A stretch of 10,519 bases of DNA from Endomicrobium sp. GTDB lineage: Bacteria; Elusimicrobiota; Endomicrobiia; Endomicrobiales; Endomicrobiaceae. Position numbers and translations under genes: made by a program. Below, one piece after another: positions 1-6,457 of the stretch. A model generated the notes under the pieces. It saw nothing but the letters and a program-made list of their open reading frames with translations. It was not told the DNA's origin and made no database searches. The stretch lies in NCBI GenBank assembly GCA_031273645.1, contig JAISRM010000079.1:1-10519 (forward strand), written 5' to 3'. Positions within the stretch are counted from its first letter, which is position 1, and the number at the start of each line of letters is the position of its first letter.

Positions 1-30
1 GCAGAAAACATCGCAGCAAAAACACTCAAT

Positions 31-117
31 GGAGAGATGGCCGAGCGGTTTAAGGCGCAGTCCTGGAAAGACTGTTTATCCGAAAGGGTAACTAGGGTTC
101 GAATCCCTATCTCTCCG
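31..117 (+). tRNA. tRNA-Ser (anticodon GGA)
   Basis: All arms of a class II tRNA can be paired by eye. The acceptor stem is 31-37 with 110-116, and the discriminator is G117, as expected for serine. The anticodon stem is 58-62 with 70-74; its seven-base loop CTGGAAA gives anticodon GGA, reading UCC and UCU. The long variable arm forms a six-pair stem with a GAAA loop (about 76-91), the hallmark of Ser/Leu tRNAs. The T arm is 93-109 with TTCGAAT in the loop. The 3' CCA is not encoded. A terminator follows about 27 bases later, so this is the last or only gene of its transcript. Confidence 0.97.
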
Positions 118-143
118 TGCTAGGTATGCTCAAGTAAAAAATA

Positions 144-182
144 TTCCCCGAAGTGGCAATGCCACGACGGGGATTTTTTTTA
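144..182 (+). terminator. Rho-independent terminator after tRNA-Ser
   Basis: Outer stem TCCCCG (145-150) pairs with CGGGGA (168-173). After a small AA/GA internal loop, inner stem GTGGC (153-157) pairs with GCCAC (161-165) around an AAT loop. Eight T residues follow directly on the plus strand. This is a textbook terminator placed to end the tRNA transcript. Confidence 0.93.
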
Positions 183-419
183 TTATAAGAACCGGAGAAC
201 GGACTATTGTGATACAAATAGTCGGCTTTTGCAAAAACTGCAATTTTTGTTCTCTGTTTGTATCTAACCCGGTTCGCTTTATGTGGGATCTTAACATGAG
301 ATTTTCGGGATGTATTTGAGGATTTATAGCATATGCTCTACTTGTATGCAACTAGTATAATGGATATTAGTTTAAAAATTCTTTATTTAAAATAGGCTGT
401 GATTTTGATTTGTTGTTGT
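183..419. other. Non-coding spacer with a nested inverted repeat
   Basis: I see no convincing gene here. The stretch holds a nested dyad: GAACCGG (189-195) with CCGGTTC (269-275), GATACAAA (211-218) with TTTGTATC (257-264), and CAAAAA (232-237) with TTTTTG (244-249). An alternative local hairpin, GACTATT (202-208) with AATAGTC (217-223), competes with the second pair. This could be a structured RNA, a small mobile-element remnant or a cruciform. There is no T tract right after it on either strand, so it is not a simple terminator. The rest (about 276-419) is AT-rich and I see nothing in it. Confidence 0.45.
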
Positions 420-967
420 TTAAAGAGACGAATCTTTCCGCAATTTCCACGGCGGTGTAGGATTATCTGAAATCCAAAATCCTTTCTTGTCAGCCCTTGC
501 TGTTTCTTGCAATTGTTCCCATTCTGTTAGTTCAGGGATTTTACAGTATTGTGTATAAACCCAAGCATAGCCGTCGTCAATGATTTTTTCGTTTAACATT
601 TCTTTTTTATCTTTGTCCAAATATACATAACCTAAAGTGCGACCGTATTTATCTTTTTCCTATACATCGGTTTCAATGTTGCACTTCTTTTTTGTTTTTT
701 AACAATTTCTTTGTATGCGCAGCAGATTGCTTTCCTAAAGCGGTGATAGTATCAACGTCTTTTTTGCTGCGCGCAGCGTCTTTTTTTGCTTTTTTTATTT
801 TTACGGCTTTCAGGGGTATCGACGCCAATAAGGCGTACGCTTTCTTTTTTGCCGTTGCGCTCTATTTTGATTGTGTCGCCGTCGATAACCCTGTTTAATT
901 TTACTTTGTCTTGGGCAAACGACAATATAGGCGTAAATATAAGTAAAAGTATTAGTAGTTTTTTCAT
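420..967 (-). pseudogene. Decayed secreted staphylococcal-nuclease-like (SNase) gene
   Basis: Three reading frames together reconstruct a thermonuclease-fold protein of about 180 residues. The intact gene would have been an exported Ca2+-dependent nuclease. The N-terminal part (967 down to about 780) starts with a signal peptide (KKLLILLLIFTPILSFAQ). It continues with VIDGDTIKI and VRLIGVDTPES, which hold the conserved Asp, Arg, Asp and Glu of the family. The middle part reads on in a second frame after a shift in an A/T-rich run (about 779-803). A second shift lies near 675-681. In the third frame a TAG stop (minus strand, 660-662) sits where a glutamine codon would fit, just before DKYGRTLGYVY with the second catalytic arginine. 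The C-terminal part ends with the usual GYAWVY, ARADKKGFW and PPW motifs. Catalytic residues survive, so decay looks recent. There is no clear ribosome site before the ATG. Sequencing or assembly error is possible for the A-run shift but hardly for all three lesions. Confidence 0.88.
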
Positions 968-1076
968 TTTTATTGATTAAGCCAACTTCGCTTTTGGAGA
1001 AAAAACATTCTTTTAGATGTTCAGGTTGCCAAAAATTCTTTGCTAAAAGGCATTCATTTATAATAAACAAAAACTC

Positions 1077-1113
1077 ACTCCTTGCAAAAAATCCTTATCT
1101 TTTTGCAAGGAGT
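1077..1113 (-). terminator. Strong hairpin, backup terminator of the haem operon
   Basis: ACTCCTTGCAAAAA (1077-1090) pairs perfectly with TTTTTGCAAGGAGT (1100-1113): a 14-pair stem with a nine-base loop. Read on the minus strand, the stem is followed after GAG by TTTTTGTTT. Because of the long A/T pairs at the loop end it could also act on the plus strand, where a TTTTTT run follows after ten bases. No plus-strand gene lies upstream, so the likely job is insulating the nuclease pseudogene from operon read-through. Confidence 0.7.
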
Positions 1114-1350
1114 CATCTTCCTCTTTTTTAGTATCATTTTGATTTTGCGCTAACATTGCGCGCTGGCGCGCGCCTGCACTTGTGCGCCTGATATTGCAAC
1201 ATATCGAGCTTTTTGGCGTTTAAGAATAACCATAAGAAATAAATGAACATCCGCACAATAAGCTGCAGGGTATAAACGATTAAGTGATTTTTTTAAACTT
1301 GGCGTTCTGTTTTCACGATAAAGACAAAATAGACACTGACGCCAATCCTA

Positions 1351-1370
1351 TAAAAACAGACGAAGTCTGC
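1351..1370 (-). terminator. Rho-independent terminator right after hutX
   Basis: On the minus strand CAGAC-TTC-GTCTG (1369 down to 1357) is followed directly by TTTTTA. The stem has only five pairs, but it closes on a UUC-type loop, has the T run and lies four bases past the hutX stop. It is the probable end of the nine-gene operon, backed up by the stronger hairpin at 1077-1113. Confidence 0.7.
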
Positions 1371-1373
1371 AAA

Positions 1374-1850
1374 TTAATAAGCCAGCCATTTTTCAAAAGA
1401 TTCGAGGTGCGGTTTTAGAAATTCTTTATTGGCGTCTCTTTTGATATAAACTTTTAATACGGAGCTTCCGTCTTCGCCTATGAATCTCCAGCTGCATGAG
1501 CGTTTGCCAAAAAGGGTTTCTGCCACGACGGCTACGTTTGTTATTTTGTCAATGTTGAAATGTCCGGAAAACGGCGCGCGGTGGAAATTATAATACCCGT
1601 GTCCTTCTTCTCCGCAAGGGAAAGGGGATGTTATCTCAAAAACCGACCCTTCGCGTTCAATGAGCATAAGCAATTCTCCAAGCGAATGAAGATCTGCAAG
1701 CAGTTTTTTAACAAATTCTTTGCCAAGTAAACGGACGTCTTTATTGCCGTCTAAAACTTTCAACACTTCAAGTTCCGTAACATTGTTTTCTCTGCAGATT
1801 TTACCGACTGACTTTTTATTTTCCAAAAATTCTATATTATAATTTTGCAT
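1374..1850 (-). CDS. hutX: HutX/ChuX-family cytoplasmic haem carrier
   Basis: The 158-residue protein has no signal peptide or membrane segment and is cytoplasmic. The first 30 or so residues look like the short helix-turn-helix-like N-terminus common in this family. The core carries the family signatures: GSVFEITSPFP (68-78), GHGYYNF (83-89), SGHF (95-98) and FGKRSCS (114-120), then a KVYIKRD strand near 133-139. Family members bind haem in the cytoplasm and pass it to breakdown enzymes; in enteric and Vibrio loci they are encoded beside ChuW/HutW. The ATG at 1850 has a strong ribosome site (AAGGAG, five bases upstream). It is the last operon gene, separated from the receptor by an 85-base spacer with a large hairpin, so its level may be set apart from the upstream genes. 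No HutZ/HmuO-type partner is in the window. The assignment is firm; the exact ligand residues are not something I can prove from sequence. Confidence 0.88.
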   Translation of the reverse strand: MQNYNIEFLENKKSVGKICRENNVTELEVLKVLDGNKDVRLLGKEFVKKLLADLHSLGELLMLIEREGSVFEITSPFPCGEEGHGYYNFHRAPFSGHFNIDKITNVAVVAETLFGKRSCSWRFIGEDGSSVLKVYIKRDANKEFLKPHLESFEKWLAY

Positions 1851-1879
1851 TCCGGCTCCTTAAATTATACATCGGCATT

Positions 1880-1910
1880 CGGCCGCCCTGTCGTTATGAC
1901 AGGACGGCCG
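1880..1910 (-). other. GC-rich intercistronic hairpin between receptor and hutX
   Basis: CGGCCGCCCTGTC (1880-1892) pairs with GACAGGACGGCCG (1898-1910): 12 of 13 positions pair, with one C/A mismatch and a five-base GTTAT loop. No T tract follows on the minus strand, so this is not an ordinary terminator. Candidate roles are protection of the upstream receptor mRNA from 3' exonucleases, partial attenuation before hutX, or a dispersed repeat unit. Confidence 0.7.
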
Positions 1911-1935
1911 CCGTAAACATCAAAATGATTTGTCT

Positions 1936-3957
1936 TTAAAAATTAAATCCCGCGTTTAATATTACATAAGTTCCGGCTTCGTAAAAATCAGGCGACGAAT
2001 CCGTTTTAATGTATTTTGCGTCTGCAATGTTTTTTATGTCAAGCGAGAAAAAGTATCTTTCTTTTTTTATTCCGACTTGCAGATTCAATGTAGTCCAGCC
2101 GTCTTCCGTAGTGATAACGCCCGCCGACGTTTCGTTGTCGGCTTGGCTTGCCCAAAGAAGATTCAAGTCTGAAAATAAAGTAAAGCCAAATAATTTGTCT
2201 TCCCATCTGACGCCGGCAGAGCCGTAAAAAGGCGAACTGCCCGTCTTATTTGTCTTTTTGACCGCGCTGGTTGGAGAATTATAATATGTGCGGTCAATAT
2301 ATGTGAGATTTGCATAAGGGGTAAACTGCGCTACGTCGTAGCTTACGCCGAGTTCCGCGCCGAAAGTTTCAGCCTTATTTACATTTCTGTACTGAACGCG
2401 CGTCGGAGACATAGAGAGTATTGACATCGCTATGAAGTTTTTTGCTTCAGACATAAACAGCGAAGCTTCGACGTTGAAGTTTTTTACGGATAAGATCGTT
2501 CCCACTTCAAAATTATTTGATTCTTCGGGTTTTAAATCGGGATTTGGAATGATTGACGACGAACCCATTGCCGTGTAATATATGGCAGGCACTTTAAAAC
2601 CTTGCGAAAAATTGGCTTTAAAACTTATATTGTCATTGAACAGATAAACCGCGCCGAGACTGCCGACCAATCTGTCGGTGTCTGCAGAGTTTGCTCCCGA
2701 GCTTGAATGATACCACGACTGTCTTACGCCCGCCGTAATAGCCAGCTCTTCAATAGCTCTCCATTCGTCCTGCACATACAGAGAAGCCGTCCATAAAGAC
2801 GCTTCTGTTTTGAGCATATTTGAACGCTGTTGACTTGAAAAGTCGTCGTTGTCGTATTCCCCGCCTGCAATTATGTAATGATCTCCGAAAACCAAGTCAG
2901 CCTGAGGCATAAAAGTATAAGTGTCGGTTATTCTAAAGAAGTCCGTTGTCGTTCTTTCCAATTTCTGCGATCCTGCGTTAAAAGCAAATCTTACAAAATT
3001 GTCGGTTATATCTTTTAATACGAGGTCGGCATCGTAAGAAGTTCTTACAAAATCCATATCCACTACAGCCGGAGGATTTCCCGTTCCCTGACGCGAGACC
3101 GCGTCTCTGTCGTGATGCTGCGCGCCGACGGAAACTTCTCCTTTTTCCCATTCGTAGCCGAGTTTTGCAGTATAGTCTTTTCCTTCATAGTTTGAACCGG
3201 CGAGTTCTCCTTCCGGAGTATTCCTGAGACCTGAGTAAATAGAGTTAAAAGTTCCCGAATAGTAAAAACCGTCTTGTCTTCCGGAAACGCCTACCGTATA
3301 GTCGTATCTTTCAGAAGACGAATCGTAAACCGCGCGCTGCGTGAGCGAAAACGGTTTGCCGGCGCCTTTTTTGGTAATTATTTTGACAACGCCTCCTAAA
3401 GCGTCGGAACCGTACAATACTGAAGAAGGTCCTTTTATCACTTCTATCCTTTCAATGTCTGAAGGCGAAATAAGTATGGGCAATCCTCCGGTGGTGGGCG
3501 CGTGGTCGTTTTGTCTTACTCCGTCTATAATTATAAGAGTTCTCGCGCTTGATTCTCCTCTTATTCTGACTTTCAGCAAACCTGCCGCGCCGTTGTCTTC
3601 AAGCGTAATGCCGGGCAGTCTTTCTAAAAGCTCTGAAACCGAAGAAGCCGGATTTTTTTCAATGTCCTGCGCAGTGATAACGTTTACCGTCATTGGAATT
3701 TCTCTAAGCGTTCTTTGAGTCTTTGTGGCTGTAACGGTAATTTCCTGCGTTTTTTTAACGCCGGCGTCGTTGACACTGTCGTCGTTTGGCTGCGGCGCAT
3801 TATCCTTAACTTGCGCTGTAGTAGTTTCTTCCTGACTTACGTCTTGCGTTGCCTGCTCGGCGCCTGCGCTGTCCGCCGTGTTGACAAGATCCTGAGCGTA
3901 AAGATTTACGCTTAATAAAACTGCGATAAAACAAGCTGCTGCTTTCCTTAAGTACAT
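1936..3957 (-). CDS. TonB-dependent outer-membrane receptor, probably for haem
   Basis: A 673-residue outer-membrane beta-barrel receptor. In order: signal peptide 1-21 (cut after NLYA); an unusual low-complexity linker rich in Gln, Thr, Asp and Val (22-70); a TonB box around QEITVTA (71-77); and a plug domain with ITAQDIEKNP, LERLPGITLEDNG, IIIDGVRQND and IEVIKGPSSVLYGSDALGGVVKI in pieces through residue 195. The 22-strand barrel runs to a C-terminal phenylalanine (VILNAGFNF), as barrel assembly requires. The segment FSQGFKVP...NPDLKPEESNNFEVG (450-486) corresponds to the FRAP/NPNL boxes of haem and cobalamin receptors. The histidine that haem receptors carry between these boxes is absent. 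Context (HutX, HutW, ChaN) argues for haem; the receptor sequence alone would also allow a BtuB-like substrate. The start is well supported: AAGGAGG lies five bases before the ATG, and the upstream ABC gene ends ten bases earlier. Confidence 0.9.
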   Translation of the reverse strand: MYLRKAAACFIAVLLSVNLYAQDLVNTADSAGAEQATQDVSQEETTTAQVKDNAPQPNDDSVNDAGVKKTQEITVTATKTQRTLREIPMTVNVITAQDIEKNPASSVSELLERLPGITLEDNGAAGLLKVRIRGESSARTLIIIDGVRQNDHAPTTGGLPILISPSDIERIEVIKGPSSVLYGSDALGGVVKIITKKGAGKPFSLTQRAVYDSSSERYDYTVGVSGRQDGFYYSGTFNSIYSGLRNTPEGELAGSNYEGKDYTAKLGYEWEKGEVSVGAQHHDRDAVSRQGTGNPPAVVDMDFVRTSYDADLVLKDITDNFVRFAFNAGSQKLERTTTDFFRITDTYTFMPQADLVFGDHYIIAGGEYDNDDFSSQQRSNMLKTEASLWTASLYVQDEWRAIEELAITAGVRQSWYHSSSGANSADTDRLVGSLGAVYLFNDNISFKANFSQGFKVPAIYYTAMGSSSIIPNPDLKPEESNNFEVGTILSVKNFNVEASLFMSEAKNFIAMSILSMSPTRVQYRNVNKAETFGAELGVSYDVAQFTPYANLTYIDRTYYNSPTSAVKKTNKTGSSPFYGSAGVRWEDKLFGFTLFSDLNLLWASQADNETSAGVITTEDGWTTLNLQVGIKKERYFFSLDIKNIADAKYIKTDSSPDFYEAGTYVILNAGFNF

Positions 3958-3967
3958 ACCTGCCTCC

Positions 3968-5635
3968 TTATATATTTAACCTGCTGTAATTTTGCGCGTA
4001 AGCGTTTACCGCGTCGGAATGAGAAACTATCACATAAGTTGACTTTGGCAGCTGCGACTGCATAAGTTCTATAAGAAATTTTTCGGATTCATAGTCGAGG
4101 GCGTTAGTGCTTTCGTCCATAAAAATCCATTCCGGTTTGTTAAAAAGAATTCTTGCAATCACAAGGCGCTGCTGTTCGCCGCCGGAAAGCAATGACATAT
4201 CGTACTGCATAAACCTTGTTTCAATGTCTTTATCGGGAAATTGAACTTTTTTAAGAATATCTTTAATTTCCGTGGCAGATTTTTCGTCAAAAGAATTCGG
4301 ATAACTTACCGCATGGGCAAGACCTCCTAGAGGAAAATAGGCTTTCTGCGGCAGAAACATAGATTTATTTTCCGGGACCGCAATACTTCCCGTATAATTG
4401 TGGTGAAGCCCGGCTATCGTTCTAAACAAAGTAGTTTTGCCTTTTCCGGAACTGCCCTGAATAAGCAGTGTGTCGCCCTTTGAAATTTTTACGCTGCCGA
4501 TCGAAAAAAGTATTTTATTTTCGGGAGAATAAAGCGTCAGGTCTTTAATGTCTAACTTATCTTTTTGTTTTGGAAGTTCCTGCTGAGCGTATGTAAAACT
4601 TTCTGCGGCGCTTAAAAAAGCGTCAAAACGAACGCTTGAAGCCGCAAGAGCCGCCAAGTCGCGATAGTAAAAAATAAACCAAGACAAATTTGTAACGACA
4701 TTTTGAAACGCCGAACTTATCTGCATCAGCGATCCGAGCGTAACCTTGCCGAACAGATATGCCGGCAAAGCAAGAAATACCGGAATGCGCAAAATTGTAG
4801 CCATATAAGGACGGGTAAAACAGCCTAAAATCAAATCTCTTCTGATGAGTTTTTTCCAATTTTTAATAATGCTTATAAACCGCTCGTCCATAATGGCTCT
4901 TTCTACTTTTTCGCCCGACTGCAAAGCGACGGCGTCTTTTGATTCTCTAAACCTCGTCAGACAATACCGGAAATCTGCCTCGCGGTGTTTTTGTTCCACG
5001 TTAAGTTTTATAAGCGGGCGTCCAAGATAATGCGTAAGCAGCGACGATACCGCCACATAAATAGGAGCCAGCCACACCATATAATGAGGTATTGATATAT
5101 GCGCGCCAAAGACGGTAAAAGAAAGCGCGTAAGTTGCAATGCTCCACAAAACGACGACATAAGTTGTAAGCCCTATGCATTTGTTGAGCAGTTCAAGCGT
5201 AGTACCGGTAAGATGTTCCACAAAAGTGCGGCAGTCTTCGGCTATGCGCTGGTCGGGGTTATCAAGTTCGGCTTTGTCTGAAGAGCTTAAATGCCAATAG
5301 TTTTTATCTTTAAGCCATATATTTAACGCTCTGTGAGTAAGAACGTTCCTCCAGCGTATTTGCAGCATTTTTTGAAGAAAGGTTGAGATAAGATAAATGG
5401 AAGAGCTTGCCAAAACAAGAATGGCAAACATTTTTACCTGATAGAAAACCGCCTGCGTGTCGTATTTTTCTAAAGCGTTGTAAAAATATTTATTCCATTT
5501 GATCATTTCCAAAGAAACTTTTACGCCGACGATGTTTAAGAAAAACACCGCCGCGTAAAATATTATTCCTATTTTGCCTTCTCTTGTTGATACGCATATT
5601 CTTATCAGTCTGAAAATACTTCTTACCACTTTCAT
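3968..5635 (-). CDS. Fused ABC transporter (membrane + ATPase), YddA/SbmA/Rv1819c type
   Basis: With the start taken at 5635, this is a 555-residue half-transporter with membrane domain and ATPase on one chain, likely working as a dimer in the inner membrane. About six hydrophobic segments occupy residues 20-320. NPDQRIAED (126-134) is the conserved element of the ABC_membrane_2 family (YddA, SbmA/BacA, peroxisomal ABCD, Rv1819c). The ATPase domain has Walker A GSSGKGKT (394-401), signature LSGGEQQR (483-490), Walker B with catalytic Glu IFMDEST (504-510) and switch His in VSHS (537-540); all are intact. I prefer the ATG at 5635 over the one 45 bases upstream because it gives an ATGA overlap with the ChaN stop, has GGAG upstream, and starts at the family-like basic amphipathic helix. 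Known relatives import cobalamin or peptides, or move fatty acyl-CoA. Here, between a ChaN protein and a receptor in a haem operon, the substrate is inferred to be haem or another tetrapyrrole; direction is unknown. Confidence 0.88.
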   Translation of the reverse strand: MKVVRSIFRLIRICVSTREGKIGIIFYAAVFFLNIVGVKVSLEMIKWNKYFYNALEKYDTQAVFYQVKMFAILVLASSSIYLISTFLQKMLQIRWRNVLTHRALNIWLKDKNYWHLSSSDKAELDNPDQRIAEDCRTFVEHLTGTTLELLNKCIGLTTYVVVLWSIATYALSFTVFGAHISIPHYMVWLAPIYVAVSSLLTHYLGRPLIKLNVEQKHREADFRYCLTRFRESKDAVALQSGEKVERAIMDERFISIIKNWKKLIRRDLILGCFTRPYMATILRIPVFLALPAYLFGKVTLGSLMQISSAFQNVVTNLSWFIFYYRDLAALAASSVRFDAFLSAAESFTYAQQELPKQKDKLDIKDLTLYSPENKILFSIGSVKISKGDTLLIQGSSGKGKTTLFRTIAGLHHNYTGSIAVPENKSMFLPQKAYFPLGGLAHAVSYPNSFDEKSATEIKDILKKVQFPDKDIETRFMQYDMSLLSGGEQQRLVIARILFNKPEWIFMDESTNALDYESEKFLIELMQSQLPKSTYVIVSHSDAVNAYAQNYSRLNI

Positions 5636-6444
5636 TTTTTTCTTCTCTCCGCCGGTTGTTCCACAATGTCTATTCTGCAAATTGCGTCGGCAATATTTTT
5701 TATTTCGTCTGTTTCCAAAGTTTCTTCAGCAGAGGGCAAAAGCACGGCAGTATCGTTTATCGATAAATCTTTTAACTGATAAGGCGTGCCGTAGCCGTAT
5801 TCCAAATGCCCTTTGCCGATAATTCCAACGGCAAGATAATCGCTTCCGAATTTATCAAGAGCTTTTTTTATATTGCAGGCAAAAGCCCTGTCCCATGTTT
5901 GCTGGGCGCGCACAAAACGCTCTTCTACTTCTTTGCCCATAAGTTTTGACAAATACTTTTTGTGGGCTTCAAGCGCGGTCGCCGACGGCGTAAGCCCGTC
6001 GCGCTCGCTTTCGGGTATCGCGTCCCAGCCTTCTTTGCCCACTCTTGTAACAAGCTCCCTATAGCAGTTAAGCGCAACCATAGGCACGCAGTTCTGACGG
6101 CAAAAATGAAAAAGCGGAAGATAAATTTCCGGAGGGAAACCCCAAACTTTGTCCCACTGCGCAAGATTTAAAAACTCTTCGGTTTTAAGTTCCCCCGCGA
6201 CCCATCTGTCAAGAACAGGTTGAACGCTTACCGGAAACATTTCAAAACCCATAAACATTTTGCTGCGGTAAGCATGAAGATAATTTGCCGTGTGAAGCTG
6301 CCAGCGGTGAATCTCGGCGATGTCGTGGCGTTCGCCCAAAAGAACCGCTTGTTTTTGCGACATGGCTTTCAGTAAGTTAGTTTTATCTAACTCGGCGCCG
6401 TTAACAGTTTCAATCCACGCATTGCGCGGGTGTTTAATAATCAT
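5632..6444 (-). CDS. ChaN-like haem-binding-fold protein (PF04187), no export signal
   Basis: The 270-residue protein belongs to the ChaN/haem-binding uncharacterised family. Visible signatures are LLGERHDIAEIHRWQ (35-49), MGFEMFP (65-71), a WGFPPEIYLPLF helix (101-112), NCYRE (126-130) and the C-terminal GKGHLEYGYGTPYQL (210-224). In Campylobacter, ChaN is a lipoprotein whose paired subunits hold two stacked haems. This protein has neither signal peptide nor lipobox (it begins MIIKHPRNAW), so it should be cytoplasmic. Its stop overlaps the start of the ABC transporter gene (ATGA), suggesting matched synthesis and perhaps a physical partnership on the inner face of the membrane. A ribosome site GAGGAG sits close to the ATG (three bases), and tonB ends 13 bases upstream. 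Family assignment is confident; haem binding is inferred from the family and operon. Confidence 0.85.
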   Translation of the reverse strand: MIIKHPRNAWIETVNGAELDKTNLLKAMSQKQAVLLGERHDIAEIHRWQLHTANYLHAYRSKMFMGFEMFPVSVQPVLDRWVAGELKTEEFLNLAQWDKVWGFPPEIYLPLFHFCRQNCVPMVALNCYRELVTRVGKEGWDAIPESERDGLTPSATALEAHKKYLSKLMGKEVEERFVRAQQTWDRAFACNIKKALDKFGSDYLAVGIIGKGHLEYGYGTPYQLKDLSINDTAVLLPSAEETLETDEIKNIADAICRIDIVEQPAERRKK

Positions 6445-6457
6445 AAGCTCCTCTTTT

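Larger units (their letters stand above)
968..1373. other. Non-coding spacer between the nuclease pseudogene and hutX
   Basis: No supported gene. It contains two minus-strand terminators, annotated separately (1077-1113 and 1351-1370). It also has a sharply GC-rich patch at about 1147-1190 with a perfect ten-base palindrome GGCGCGCGCC (1165-1174), and a weak GATAT/ATATC dyad (1190-1205). I see no repeat copies, promoter or RNA that I could name in the rest. Confidence 0.5.

Noticed and set aside
189..275. Possible integron attC recombination site
   Set aside because: ATCTAAC (262-268) fits one consensus box, but it sits at the wrong end of the structure, and no opposite box or cassette gene is present.
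130..351. 73-codon minus-strand open frame after the tRNA
   Set aside because: It runs through the tRNA terminator and the nested inverted repeat. No ribosome site or recognisable domain.
356..361. Perfect TATAAT on the plus strand
   Set aside because: No acceptable -35 and no plus-strand gene downstream.
810..1070. 86-codon minus-strand open frame overlapping the nuclease signal-peptide region
   Set aside because: It lies in a different frame over the real SNase N-terminus. Its first 37 or so codons look vaguely protein-like, but I recognise no family and the rest is frame shadow.
1864..1869. Perfect TATAAT on the minus strand just before hutX (possible internal promoter)
   Set aside because: A start from it would fall on or next to the hutX ribosome site and no -35 is visible. 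It may simply be AT-rich leader.
3341..3718. 125-codon plus-strand open frame
   Set aside because: Antisense shadow of the receptor plug domain. No ribosome site or promoter.
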